Source of the DNA: WLMZ01 sp038227995
Lineage (GTDB): Bacteria; Actinomycetota; Acidimicrobiia; Acidimicrobiales; Ilumatobacteraceae
Assembly (NCBI GenBank): GCA_038227995.1
Contig: JBBRPP010000005.1
Location: 143,953 to 207,952 of the forward strand
Reading direction: 5' to 3'
Length of the DNA: 64,000 nt
Each line of letters begins with the position of its first letter. The first letter of the stretch is position 1. The notes beneath the pieces were generated by a model that had not been told where the DNA came from, made no database searches, and was given only the letters and a program-made list of their open reading frames with translations. Below are positions 42,349 through 51,715 of this stretch, in pieces. The position numbers and the translations under genes are program-made.

Positions 42349-42899
42349 CGCCTGGCGGCGGTTGGTTCACCTCGGCGTCTGACACAAGCGCATCGTGCCC
42401 GCTCGTCGCTCGGTACGCAAGGACGACGTCGGGCGCCGGGTGATGCCGACTCCCCCGGCGTTGACGATGCATAGGCGCCGACATGTAGGGGCCGGGCCTT
42501 GTTTCACTCCCGCGGTTCTGCGGGGTTGTTATGCGCTTTCGCCAGCGAATGCCTGAGGATCGAGTCGATTCAACGACAGCTATTGCGGCGACACGGTCAC
42601 CGACTCTGACGAAGCTCGAGCCCAGCGTCCGGCACGAGATGACGCATGGCGACGACGCCAGACGTGAGTGCTTCACAGGCTGGTCGACTGACCGCGCCGC
42701 GCCCAAAGAGTCGTATCAGTCACGCACTGGCTGGCGCTTCGTTCGATCACCGACCCAACCGACCCGCAGCAGGCGATTCGAGTGCGAGTCGTTCGGACGA
42801 CTGGCGAAGGCGTGGGGTCGGATCTGCGCCCCAGGATCGATGCCCAACGTGATCGCCACTACATCCCAGCTCAGTGGTCCGAGGTGTAAGGTCGCGTTG
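42349..42899. other. 550 bp without a convincing gene, attC-like repeat copy 13
   Basis: The first 15 bp are the relic of the protease start. Around 42473-42545 GCGCCGACATG, CCGCGGTTCTGCGG and GTTATGCGC resemble the repeat. The rest has open frames on both strands, but none with protein-like composition. Confidence 0.5.
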
Positions 42900-44954
42900 G
42901 TGCGGGCGCTGCGATCGGTCCTTGTGATTGGTGTCGTCGTGCTCGGAGCGTGCTCGTCGACGTCCTCGCTGGGTTCGCCGGTCTCGGGTCCGGGCGCTGC
43001 TGTCACGACGACCTCTCCTCGATCAGTTGTCGCTACGACAGGTGGCGGTACGTCCGAGACCTCAACCGTTGGAGCGAGCGTTGGGCCGACTGTCCTGGCG
43101 CAGATCGAGAGTGAGATCGGTGCCGATGGATCGATCTCGCTCCCGGCAGCTCGCCAGCTGTTCCAGTTGGCCTACGGCGGGTTGTCCGGAGTCGACCTTC
43201 CGGCCGGCGCTCGCGACCATCCGATCGACGGAACGATGGCGCTCAATGCCATGGCCGCGCATCGCGACGAGCTCACCGCTGACGAGCAAGCCAGGGTCGA
43301 CGCGCTGCTCGCGCCGAGCCCGGCGAGCGTCGTCATCCCCGCCGCGACGACCCCGACGACCCCGACGACTCCGACGACCCCGACGACTGCCCCGGCTGGT
43401 GCTACGAATACCGCAGCCGTCGCCACCGCCGCCCGATGGGTGAGTCCGGCCCTCGTTGCAGAGCACAGGACCGACGTTCCGGCGTGTGCGTCGAAGACAG
43501 TCGACCCCGCACTCGGAGCGCCGGCCGGCAACGACAGCAGCGATGTTGCAGATCTCTCGGTTCGGGTCGCCGCGTGGAACGACAAGATCGCTGCCGAGCT
43601 CGGAATGCCGCTTGGTATCCCGATCCAGGTCACGTTGTTCCCCCACGGCACCTCGACCAGCGCGGCCGGCGGCGTCGCCGGCGCCAACGCGACGACCTTC
43701 GACGCCACGTGCGGCGGCGGCAAGCCAGCCATCTGTCAGATCCGGTTCTTCAAAGCCGGGCTCGACGCGGACGGCTACGACTGGCGCGACACCCTCACCG
43801 CGCACGAGCTCTGGCACTGCTACCAGTCCGTCATCGTCGGCAGCAGGCAGAAGACCTACGCCATGGCCAGCTGGCTGATCGAGGGCCAGGCCGAGTGGGT
43901 CGGCTCGACGGTGACCAAAACCCAGGACTACTGGTTCGAGCGCTACCTCAAAAGCTCCGGGACCGGCCTGTTCTCGCGCACCTATTCGGCCATTGGCTTC
44001 TACGCGTCGATGCACAGCGCCGGGGCCGAGATGTTCCCCGCGCTGGTTCAGATGCTCCTCGACGGCAAGAGCGGAAGCCAAGCAGCGTTCGACGCTGCTC
44101 TCGCCGCGACACCGGATCCGCTGTTGGACCAGTGGGGACCGATGGAGTTCCAGGATCCTTCGACCAGCGGCTGGTACTACGCGACGCCCGATGGCGACCC
44201 GCCGCCCACCGATTTCGCCGGCGGGATACCAGAGGCCCCCAAAGTCGATGTCGGTGACGGCACCAGCGTGGCCGTCGCGACGCCAGCTCACTCCACCTCG
44301 TTGCGTCGCGTGCACCCGACGACAGACTTCATACACGTCACAGCCACCGCGCACGCCGGCCTGCTCGACGACGCGAACAGCTTGCACCGCTTCACCGACG
44401 AGTGGTACTGCACCCACGACGACCCCGAACAATGTCAATGCCCGGAAGGCGCCGACGGCGAGACCCCGCAGAGCACCGCGATCGATGGCGACCTGCGCGT
44501 CGCTCAGAGTGCCGGGGACCAGGCAGAGAGCATGTCGATCACCGGTGCCTCGATCGAGTCGCTGTGCAAGGATCCGGACAAGTACTGCGCCGACGTGCGC
44601 AAGCTGGCCGACGTCGAGACCAAGATCTCGAACGATGTGACCAGCGGCCGCAGCGATCTCGGCACTGCCGCCTACCTGTCCGCTACCCTCCCCGCTCAGG
44701 ACGGCGCGCTCGCCGCGATGGCCAAGGACGCGCCCCCGGCCATCGCTTCGACAGTCAAGTCCTATTTCAGTGCCGAGCACCAATACGAGTCGCTACTCGC
44801 GCAAGCGGGCTTCAACGTGACCCACGCGGATCGCACAGCCATCGCAGCCGCAGTGAAAACCTTTGGTGCCGCCACCTCGGCCCAATGGCCGCAAATCGTC
44901 GCCGACGCAAAAACGCGTTGCCACATCGACTTCCCACCCAACATCCATCCCTGA
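42900..44954 (+). CDS. HExxH metallopeptidase-like lipoprotein
   Basis: A 684-residue predicted lipoprotein. GTG 42900 gives the ideal signal MRALRSVLVIGVVVLGAC (lipobox LGAC) with TAAGG upstream; ATG 42840 would add 20 residues. After a Ser/Thr linker and a TTPTTP repeat, a gluzincin-type zinc site is seen: TAHELWHCYQ (HELWH) and, 30 residues on, LIEGQAEWVGS with the third ligand Glu. The C-terminal 250 residues are helical with Cys pairs (YCTHDD, CQCPEG, LCKDPDKYC). Probably acts outside the membrane; substrate unknown. Confidence 0.75.
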   Translation: MRALRSVLVIGVVVLGACSSTSSLGSPVSGPGAAVTTTSPRSVVATTGGGTSETSTVGASVGPTVLAQIESEIGADGSISLPAARQLFQLAYGGLSGVDLPAGARDHPIDGTMALNAMAAHRDELTADEQARVDALLAPSPASVVIPAATTPTTPTTPTTPTTAPAGATNTAAVATAARWVSPALVAEHRTDVPACASKTVDPALGAPAGNDSSDVADLSVRVAAWNDKIAAELGMPLGIPIQVTLFPHGTSTSAAGGVAGANATTFDATCGGGKPAICQIRFFKAGLDADGYDWRDTLTAHELWHCYQSVIVGSRQKTYAMASWLIEGQAEWVGSTVTKTQDYWFERYLKSSGTGLFSRTYSAIGFYASMHSAGAEMFPALVQMLLDGKSGSQAAFDAALAATPDPLLDQWGPMEFQDPSTSGWYYATPDGDPPPTDFAGGIPEAPKVDVGDGTSVAVATPAHSTSLRRVHPTTDFIHVTATAHAGLLDDANSLHRFTDEWYCTHDDPEQCQCPEGADGETPQSTAIDGDLRVAQSAGDQAESMSITGASIESLCKDPDKYCADVRKLADVETKISNDVTSGRSDLGTAAYLSATLPAQDGALAAMAKDAPPAIASTVKSYFSAEHQYESLLAQAGFNVTHADRTAIAAAVKTFGAATSAQWPQIVADAKTRCHIDFPPNIHP
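43345..43388 (+). repeat. 9-bp tandem repeat coding for a Thr-Pro linker
   Basis: About five copies of a unit like ACCCCGACG inside the metallopeptidase-like gene, coding (TTP)n. Such linkers space a lipoprotein domain from the membrane or wall; copy number may vary by slippage. Confidence 0.75.
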
Positions 44955-45450
44955 CAGACACAACGAGCGCGACGAGCCGAGCCAGCCGCGTGGCGCCGCG
45001 GTCAAGCCCGCACCATGCAATACATAGGCGGTGCCACGCCACAGCACACCTCTCCGCAGAACCATCGACAACGAAATCGGCGACACAGTCACCGCCGTAC
45101 TGAAGCACCGACTCGACCACTTACGTACGAGGACGCATACGTCTGGTTCCAGAGGTTCGCAAGCGCGAACCGAAGCGATCGGCGCTACTTCGCCCGATGA
45201 TCGCGGGCGTAGTCCTGCGCTGGTGTTGTGTGCACATGGGTGGCGCGCCAACAGGAGTCACCGAAGGACACCACAGGGTGGGCGCAGAGCGCTCGATTCC
45301 GGCGCAGTCCGCTCCGCATCACTGTGCACCTCGATAGGCCACTCCGAAGCGGCGAGCCTGCACCACGGCCCGGCTCCACGGTGGCATCGCAGTTTCTCGT
45401 CGCCGTCGCGACACGAACTCTTCCTCAACGAGCTCGGCAGACTTGGACCC
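44955..45450. other. intergenic, no gene seen
   Basis: About 500 bp between the metallopeptidase-like gene and the truncated PPOX gene. A small palindrome GGTTCGC-AAGC-GCGAACC lies near 45153. No frame looks like a protein. Confidence 0.5.
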
Positions 45451-45652
45451 ATGCTTTCGATTCCAGACTCACACGTCGATCTGCTGACCCGGTCGTTGCC
45501 GGCTGTCCTGGTCACGGTCATGCCCGACGGTCGCCCACAAGCGAGCGTCGTGTGGGTGGACTACACCGACCAAGTCCTGACCCTCAACACCGAACGCGGA
45601 CGCCGCAAGACGAAGAACATGGAACGCGACCCTCGCGCGACCCTCGTCGTCG
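45451..45652 (+). pseudogene. PPOX-class F420/flavin-dependent oxidoreductase, truncated by IS6
   Basis: The frame from ATG 45451 encodes about 67 residues of a split-barrel flavin reductase: LLTRSLPAVLVTVMPDGRPQASVVWVDY and LTLNTERGRRKTKNMERDPRATLVV, the first half of the PPOX/F420-dependent family. It then runs straight into the inverted repeat of an IS6-family element; the second half is missing. It was a normal gene before the insertion. Confidence 0.85.
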
Positions 45653-46478
45653 GGCACTGTTGCGTTGGCGGATCGCGTGCGGGCGGCGAGGATGCCCCGA
45701 TGAAACATCAGCGTCGTGTTGCACCGTCGAGCCAACTGTCGTCAGCGTTCACTGGGTTCCGCTTCCCGCCGGAGGTCATCTTGTTGGCAGTGCGCTGGTA
45801 CCTACGGTTCGGGCTGTCATACCGTGACCTCGAAGAACTCCTCGCTGAACGGGGTGTCGAGGTGGACCACGTGACGCTGCATCGATGGGTGCAACGATTC
45901 ACACCGTTACTGATCGACGTGGCGCGACCATGCCGCCACGCTGTCGGTCGCCGCTGGTTCGTGGATGCGACCTATGTGAAAGTCGCCGGTGTGTGGCGGT
46001 ACGTGTACCGCGCTGTCGACGGATACGGCCAGGTCATCGACGTCTACGTGTCGTCCCGGCGTGATATCGCCGCGGCGCGCAGGTTCTTCACGACGGCGAT
46101 CGCCGCTCACGGCGAACCGGACGAGGTCGTCACCGACCGCGCGGCGGCGTTGGCGAAGGTCATCGAGGAGTTGTTGGCGCGGGCGTTGCACAACACGATC
46201 AAGTATGCGAACAACCGGGTCGAGTGCGATCACGGCCGACTGAAAGCACGACCACGGCCGATGCGCGGGCTGAAGACCGACCGCACCGCGACCGTGATCA
46301 TCCAAGGTCACGCGTTCATCCAGAACCTTCGCCGCGGCCACTACGAACTCGGCATCGACGCGCGGACCGACCACCTTCGCTGCGCTGCTGCGTTCGACGA
46401 ACTCGCTTCAATGATCTGACCAAATCGAGGTCAGACCCGGACTCCGCCGCGAACCCGATCGAACAACGCAACAGCGCC
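45653..46478 (+). mobile_element. IS6-family insertion sequence, copy 1 (826 bp)
   Basis: Ends GGCACTGTTGCGTT and AACGCAACAGCGCC form the 14-bp terminal inverted repeats with one mismatch and match the IS6/IS26 end type. The transposase gene lies inside. The 8-bp flanks do not repeat, so this copy has been through replicative or recombination events. Confidence 0.88.
45700..46419 (+). CDS. IS6-family DDE transposase
   Basis: A 239-residue transposase: N-terminal helix-turn-helix (LSYRDLEELLAERGVEVDHVTLHRWVQRF), then the catalytic core with first Asp in WFVDATYVKV, second in VVTDRAAAL and Glu in NNRVECDHGRLK. The first motif is normally DETY; here Glu is Ala (the copy at 51777 has DETY), which may not matter as only Asp is catalytic. 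Intact frame. Confidence 0.9.
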   Translation: MKHQRRVAPSSQLSSAFTGFRFPPEVILLAVRWYLRFGLSYRDLEELLAERGVEVDHVTLHRWVQRFTPLLIDVARPCRHAVGRRWFVDATYVKVAGVWRYVYRAVDGYGQVIDVYVSSRRDIAAARRFFTTAIAAHGEPDEVVTDRAAALAKVIEELLARALHNTIKYANNRVECDHGRLKARPRPMRGLKTDRTATVIIQGHAFIQNLRRGHYELGIDARTDHLRCAAAFDELASMI

Positions 46479-46479
46479 C

Positions 46480-47760
46480 GTGAAGATCACGACACCACAA
46501 GATGCTGTCAACGCGGCAGGTTTGCCGTTGCAAGCAACGGTCGCCATGGCTGATGTCGGGTCAGCGATGAGAGAGGGGCTGCTCGCGTTCTCGGCGGCGG
46601 CTGGTCTGGTGGTTATGCGCCAGATGCTCGATGCCGAGCTCGAATCGATCGTTGGTGCCAAGCACGCCAAGCTCGATGAACGGGTCGGGAACTGGCATGG
46701 CAGCACGACTGGTCAGGTCGTGTTGGGGGCCCGCAAGATCAGTGTGCAACGACCGCGCGGCCGTTACGTCGATGGTGGCGAGGTCGAGTTGGACACGTGG
46801 GCCACGTTCGCGTCGGAGGACTTGTTGCGTCAGGTCGTGGTCGAGCGGATGCTCGCAGGTGTGGCGACCCGCCGTCACGAGTTGGTCGGTGAACCCGTCG
46901 GGCAGACCGGCACAGCGGTGTCGAAGTCGGCGGTGTCACGTCGTTTCGTGGCCGCGACGACTGCGGCTGTCGCCGGGCTGCTCGAAGCAGACTTGTCCGG
47001 GTTGGCCACGGCGGTGTTGATGATCGACGGGTTGAACGTGGCCGGCGAGATGATCGTGGTCGCCCTGGTCGCCCTGGTCGTCACTGCGGACGGCACGAAG
47101 GTGCCGGTCGGGTTACGTCTGGGTGACACCGAGAACAGTGTCGTCGTCAAGGATCTGTTGGCCGATCTCGTCGATCGAGGTCTGCGTTTCGAGCATGGCA
47201 TCCTCGCCGTCTTGGACGGCTCCAAGGCTCTCCGCAAGGGTGTCGCCAAGGTGTTCGGGGCGAAAGCGATCGTGCAGCGCTGCACCCTGCACAAGAGACG
47301 GAATGTCACCGATTACCTGCCGGTCGCGCGGCGCAAGGCAATGGACAAACGGCTCGCCGGGATCTTCGCGAACGCCGACGCCGCGGCGGGACTACGTGAC
47401 GCCCGCCGTCTCGCGGCCCAGTTGAAGCGCGATCATCCCGACGCGGCCGGGTCACTCCTCGAAGGACTCGAGGAGATGTTCACCGTCGCCCGACTCGGGA
47501 TCGCCGGAGCGCTGCGCCGGTCGTTGACGAACACGAACTGCATCGAGTCGATGATCTCAACCGTGCGCGTTGTCACTCACCGAGTCAAGAACTGGCACGA
47601 CGGCGACATGAAGAAACGATGGATCGCGACCGGCATGATCGAAGCCCAACGCACCTTCCGACGCGTCCGCGGCCACACCCAGATGACCGATCTCGTCACC
47701 CGCGTCGGCCACGCCGTCAACCCTGCAACACCCACCATCTACACTCAAGAAGTTGCCTGA
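46480..47760 (+). CDS. IS256/Mutator-family transposase
   Basis: A transposase of up to 426 residues; the likely start is ATG 46546 rather than the GTG directly at the IS6 end. Catalytic residues: Asp in LMIDGL, Asp in VLDGSKAL and Glu in NTNCIESM, with the typical RRTRNWHDG-like segment VKNWHDGDMKKRW. The IS6 element abuts its 5' end, so the element's left terminal repeat is gone; its right side runs into another IS6 end fragment. Frame intact, but mobility as an element is doubtful. Confidence 0.88.
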   Translation: MKITTPQDAVNAAGLPLQATVAMADVGSAMREGLLAFSAAAGLVVMRQMLDAELESIVGAKHAKLDERVGNWHGSTTGQVVLGARKISVQRPRGRYVDGGEVELDTWATFASEDLLRQVVVERMLAGVATRRHELVGEPVGQTGTAVSKSAVSRRFVAATTAAVAGLLEADLSGLATAVLMIDGLNVAGEMIVVALVALVVTADGTKVPVGLRLGDTENSVVVKDLLADLVDRGLRFEHGILAVLDGSKALRKGVAKVFGAKAIVQRCTLHKRRNVTDYLPVARRKAMDKRLAGIFANADAAAGLRDARRLAAQLKRDHPDAAGSLLEGLEEMFTVARLGIAGALRRSLTNTNCIESMISTVRVVTHRVKNWHDGDMKKRWIATGMIEAQRTFRRVRGHTQMTDLVTRVGHAVNPATPTIYTQEVA

Positions 47761-47812
47761 ACAGCAACCGGATCACCATCCCACTTCAACAACAAGCGGG
47801 ACATCCTCGTCT

Positions 47813-47914
47813 TCTCTGCGCTGCCGCCTTCGACGAACTCGCATCGATGATCTGAACAAGCCGACATCGGATCTGGTCTCGACGCGACACCCGATCGAAC
47901 AACGCAACAGTGCC
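47813..47914 (+). mobile_element. IS6-family 3'-end fragment
   Basis: Carries the last codons of an IS6 transposase (FDELASMI) and the terminal repeat AACGCAACAGTGCC at 47901-47914, in plus orientation. Only about 100 bp remain. Confidence 0.8.
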
Positions 47915-48471
47915 GTCGCGGTTCTGTCGGTCGTCAAGCTGCGCATCGGCCGCAGCCTTGCTTTCAACCGTCCGTGGTCGCACTCGACCCGGTTGTTCGC
48001 ATACTTGATGTTGTGCAACGCGTGCGGCAACAACTCCTCGATGTCGTTCGCCAACGCCGCGGCGCGGTCGGTGACGACCTCGTCCGGTTGGCCATGAGCG
48101 GCGATCGCTGTTGTGAAGAACCTGCGCGCCGCGGCAATATCGCGACGGGACGACACGTAGACGTCAATGACCTGGCCGTATCCGTCGGCGGCGCGGTCTC
48201 GCGGCGTCGATGAGCAATGGTGTGAACCGTTGCACCCAGCGATGAACTGTGGCGTGGTCCACTGCGATGCCGCGTTCGGCGGGCAGTTCCTCCAGATCCC
48301 GGTATGACAAACCGAACCGCAGATACCAGCGCACCGCCAGCACGATGATCTCCGCCGGGAGCCGGAAACCGGTGAACGCTGACGACAGCTGGCTGACGGG
48401 TGCGACACTACTTTGACGCTTCACGTGGGCATCCCTGCCGCTGGCACCCGATCCGCCAACGCAACGGTGCC
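47915..48471 (-). mobile_element. IS6-family copy 2, degenerate and truncated
   Basis: Minus-strand copy with its 5' terminal repeat at 48458-48471. The transposase is broken: the N-terminal part (MKRQSSVAPVSQ to LLIDAARPRRRR) shifts frame and loses about 30 residues including the first catalytic Asp, then resumes at DGYGQVIDVYVSS. The 3' end is cut where the plus-strand IS6 fragment begins. Inactive. Confidence 0.82.
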
Positions 48472-48472
48472 G

Positions 48473-49603
48473 TCACTGCTCTTGGACGATGAGCACAGTG
48501 GTCGCACCGGTCTCGTCGATCGAGGCGGCGATGGTCAGGCGCCCCGACGCCGACGTGAAGCCGATCTGGCCACCCTGGTCGGAGACGGCTGGGATGTCGG
48601 CCGTCGGTGCCCAGCCCAGGGTCGGCAACTGTTGCTGGTAGAACGCCAGGGCATCGGCCGGCTTGGTCGGGCTGGAATACGTGATGTACCCGGGCTGGCG
48701 GTCAGTTCCGGTCGCATCCGGAAGGAGCGGTGCATCGATCTGCGCAGGACAACCGGCGGGCAGGACCACGTTCACGGACTGGTTCACCGCCGTGAGCTCG
48801 TAGTCGAGGGTGAGCGTGCCGTCGCCGTCATTGCCGAGCATCGCTCGGGGGCCTTTGCTGGTGAGGGTGTACCGCGTGACATAGCCGCCGCTCGACGCGA
48901 TCCAGGCCCGCGCCGAGACGACGGCGGGATCCAGGTTGCCGAGTGCGCGTTCGTCGAAGGTGTATTGCTTGGACGGGACGTTGTTGACCGTCTCGGGTTG
49001 GGCGACATCCGCGCCGATGAAACCGTTGAGCAACGACGCCGGGTCGAAGGCGGCGGTGTCCGTGGGCAACGACTCGTCCGTCGTAGCGGTCGCGTCGACC
49101 GGGCCAGGCACCGAAGCCGTGCATGTGCCATCTGCCCGCGTCGCGTAGACGGTGCCGTTCACCTCGGCGTGGAAGTCGGATGTGTTCGCTGCGTCCAGCA
49201 CAGATTGGATCGTGAGAAGCCGAGCGTTGAGGTCATGGCTCACGTTCAGGACGTAGGTGTGCTCGAACTGCAGCGGCTGACCGGCCTTCGTGCCGACGAA
49301 CGACAGTGTCAACGTTGCGGTGTAGCTGGCGAGTTGGTCGAGGCCGACCGACGGGTCGAGGAGGCTGAACGGTCCTGGACCGAACTGAGACGGCGCCACC
49401 GTCGTGCTGGTCGCCGGAGCAGGATCAGATTCCGTCGCCACCGGTGGCGACGGCGCGGGCGCCGAGGACGACGGTGGTGACGATGCGCTAGACGCCGACA
49501 AGTTCGAGCTGTGGGACGACGACGTGGCACTGCAACCGCCGAGCACGAGGCTTGCGGCGAGCGCGGCGAATCGAACGGCGAGCAGCCTGGCGTGAGCGGG
49601 CAT
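48473..49603 (-). CDS. lipoprotein (LppX/LprG-type layout), unknown
   Basis: A 376-residue predicted lipoprotein: MPAHARLLAVRFAALAASLVLGGCSAT with lipobox LGGC, a Ser/Pro/Ala linker to about 75, then a domain with DPSVGLDQLASYTATLTLSFVG and WIASSGGYVTRYTLTSKGP, similar in plan to actinobacterial lipoproteins that carry hydrophobic ligands, and a final ACT-like sheet region with PADALAFYQQQLPTLGW. The ATG overlaps the TGA of the secreted-protein gene upstream (TGATG). Its stop codon lies only 1-2 nt from the end of IS6 copy 2. Confidence 0.72.
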   Translation of the reverse strand: MPAHARLLAVRFAALAASLVLGGCSATSSSHSSNLSASSASSPPSSSAPAPSPPVATESDPAPATSTTVAPSQFGPGPFSLLDPSVGLDQLASYTATLTLSFVGTKAGQPLQFEHTYVLNVSHDLNARLLTIQSVLDAANTSDFHAEVNGTVYATRADGTCTASVPGPVDATATTDESLPTDTAAFDPASLLNGFIGADVAQPETVNNVPSKQYTFDERALGNLDPAVVSARAWIASSGGYVTRYTLTSKGPRAMLGNDGDGTLTLDYELTAVNQSVNVVLPAGCPAQIDAPLLPDATGTDRQPGYITYSSPTKPADALAFYQQQLPTLGWAPTADIPAVSDQGGQIGFTSASGRLTIAASIDETGATTVLIVQEQ

Positions 49604-50526
49604 CACTTCACCCTCTCCGGAACGACGACGTACAGCATGTCGCCCGATTTCGACTTGCCCAGACCGGCGAGCGACTGGGGCAGCCTGTCGATGTGCGGCA
49701 GATACTCCGAACCGATCGGGTTCACCGTGCCTGGCGTGAGCGAGAGCGTCGCCGTGTGATCGTCCTTCGGACATTGAACGTGGTTGTGCACAGTGGTCGC
49801 CCCGTAGGCGATCTGCAGCGACAGCTTGCCGCTGTCGTCGAGGGACCCGGTGACGACAGCTGTGCTTTTGTCGATCGTCTCGGTGACGACGCAGCCCGGC
49901 CCGACGATGAAGCCGCTTCCCCATGTCACTGGAACGGTCGTGTTGACGTGTCCGGACGTGTCCAGCTCGAGGAGCGCGTCGCTGATGTTCGCAGTCACGG
50001 CGAGCCGGGAATCGCTGAATTGCCAGTTCGACGTCGTGTGCAGCTTGAACGCGCAGGTTCGCACGTGCACCGCTCGCGTCACTGTCTCGATCGTGGGAGT
50101 TGCGCTGCCGTCGGGAACCACGAGTCGACTGAGATCGGCTGTGAACGTGACCGCCGACTCCCCAGCCTTGACCGCGGTGAACACGAACTCGGCGCCCCCC
50201 GTGCTGACGTTTGTGGTCTGCGGTTGCGATGCCGGATCGAGGACGTCCGAGGGAACTGAGGTTGACTTGACCGACACGTCGCCGAGTCGAGACAGCACCC
50301 CGGTGGTCTCACCGGTCCGAGGTCCAGCCGACGGGATCCTGTTCTCGACCACCTTGACATGTATTGCAAACTGTTCGCCGACACACGCGGCCAGCGGCGG
50401 ATCGACCTGCATGAAGTACGAGATGTCTCCCGGACTCGTCCCGCCGGCACGCACGTCGCTGTGTACCGATCCGAGACCGGACACGACGAACACTGCCATC
50501 GCTCCGATCAACGTACGCCGTCTCAC
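49603..50526 (-). CDS. secreted beta-rich protein
   Basis: A 307-residue protein with a Sec signal (MRRRTLIGAMAVFVVSGLGSVHSDVRA) and no membrane anchor. The body is beta-strand-rich with Ig-like features (AEFVFTAVKAGESAVTFTADL, NVSTGG) and four Cys in CVGEQ, RTCAFK, GPGCVV and VQCPK. It forms a tight operon with the lipoprotein gene downstream (1-nt overlap). Function unknown; the pair may act together at the cell surface. Confidence 0.7.
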   Translation of the reverse strand: MRRRTLIGAMAVFVVSGLGSVHSDVRAGGTSPGDISYFMQVDPPLAACVGEQFAIHVKVVENRIPSAGPRTGETTGVLSRLGDVSVKSTSVPSDVLDPASQPQTTNVSTGGAEFVFTAVKAGESAVTFTADLSRLVVPDGSATPTIETVTRAVHVRTCAFKLHTTSNWQFSDSRLAVTANISDALLELDTSGHVNTTVPVTWGSGFIVGPGCVVTETIDKSTAVVTGSLDDSGKLSLQIAYGATTVHNHVQCPKDDHTATLSLTPGTVNPIGSEYLPHIDRLPQSLAGLGKSKSGDMLYVVVPERVK

Positions 50527-50639
50527 CGACGACTCGATTCATTCATGGCTGCACCGTAAGGACGCTGCGACGATCGCACCACTAGGGCAATCCCCAGTTC
50601 TCGGCCTCGGATTGGCGTGCCAGGCGGAGAAGGGGCCGA

Positions 50640-50835
50640 GTGCAGACGTTCGGCCTCACCGCGTTCTTCGTCGGTGCCGCGGCGGCGCCCCAGGCGACCA
50701 CGACTGGGCAGATCATCGGGTGCCGCGCTGTGTTGGGCCTTGGCGCTGCCTTCATCATGCCATCGACCTTGTCGATCCTCGTGAACGTCTTCGCCGACGG
50801 TGAACGCGCGACGGCGATCGCAATCTCGGCCGCTC
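50640..50835 (+). pseudogene. fragment of a DHA2-type MFS exporter
   Basis: One frame encodes FGLTAFFVGAAAAPQATT and LGLGAAFIMPSTLSILVNVF ADGERATAIAIS, which are the third/fourth membrane helices and motif C region of drug:H+ antiporter-2 proteins. It lacks start, earlier helices and everything downstream; after about 65 codons the homology breaks off. A relic. Confidence 0.7.
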
Positions 50836-51282
50836 AACCGCACGCGAGTCGCCGTGCTCCGCAAGTTCACCTGGCGCTGCGGCGTCAGAGGGGACAGACA
50901 ACCCCGACGCTCTCTGCTGCTTCAACGGCAAAGACGGATCATCCGGGAGCGACGAGCGCGCCCAGATGGAACAATCAGCGGCGCAGAAGACGCGGGATCG
51001 GACGATCTCGACCGGCGCCGCTCGGGCAGCGCAGAACGCGCGGTGATGGCGCGCACCGAAGGTGCGACGAGATGAAGAGAAGGTGCTCCGAGCCGGCGTA
51101 CGGCCCGCGTTCCCCCGATCAACGACAAGAGCGCCGACGCGCCGATATGCACTCGTTCGAGTAGGCCGGCGTGGCGTCGTTCTGCGCCGTCATTCTGTGT
51201 CATCCATCCACCGGCACTTCCGGGGCGCAGGCTCTAGGGTTTGTCACCCTTGGTAGCAGGGTCTCTCCCGAGATTGCGAGGT
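50836..51282. other. intergenic with attC-like repeat copies 14
   Basis: No gene. A possible divergent copy lies at about 50980-51060 (GCAGCGCAGAACGCGCGG). A clear one spans 51131-51228: GACGCGCCGATATGC, GGCGTCGTTCTGCGCC, CATTCTGTGTCATCC and CCGGCACTTCCGGGGCGC; its right half matches copy 10. Confidence 0.6.
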
Positions 51283-51715
51283 TCAAGGGCTACGGCTGAC
51301 GCGCCGGAGGTAGTCGGCCCGGTCGAGGGGGTTGCGGTCGGTCCGTGGGCGTGTGGGTGGCGGCCCATCGATTGGGCGGTAGCCGGCGAACGCGGACTCG
51401 AGCGTTCCCTCGCCGCGGGTCAGGTCGGGCAGGTGAGATTGAAGCTGATGAAAGCGTGCCACTTGGATCGTGCCTGTGAGCACGCAAGTCGAGGCATCGG
51501 TCTCGGGCGGGTTTGGTTCGGCTTCGAGGTTGCTGAGGACCGACATGATCGCGCCAAGGTCCTGGGCGGGGAACTCCATGCGGAACTCGAGGACGGGTTC
51601 GTGAACTGTCGTGCCGGCCTGTTTTAGCGCGGCCATCAGCACGAGTGGGGTAAGAAGGCGGTAGTCGGACGATGTCGTGCCCGGCCACTTGCGCGGAGGC
51701 GCCTGGTAGTTACAG
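51283..51715 (-). pseudogene. C-terminal fragment of a TetM/OtrA-type ribosomal protection protein
   Basis: The last 143 codons or so of an EF-G-like tetracycline-resistance protein: SDYRLLTPLVLMAALKQAGT, EPVLEFRMEFPAQDLGAI, LTGTIQVARFHQLQSHLP and TRGEGTLESAFAGYRPI match the C-terminal domains of actinobacterial tet(M/W/O)/otrA-like proteins, ending NPLDRADYLRRVSRSP. The GTPase and middle domains are missing because IS6 copy 3 begins right upstream. Non-functional as it stands. Confidence 0.82.

Noticed and set aside
43062..44783. 573-codon open frame on the minus strand
   Set aside because: It lies opposite the metallopeptidase-like lipoprotein gene, has a composition typical of an antisense frame in GC-rich DNA and no recognisable domain.
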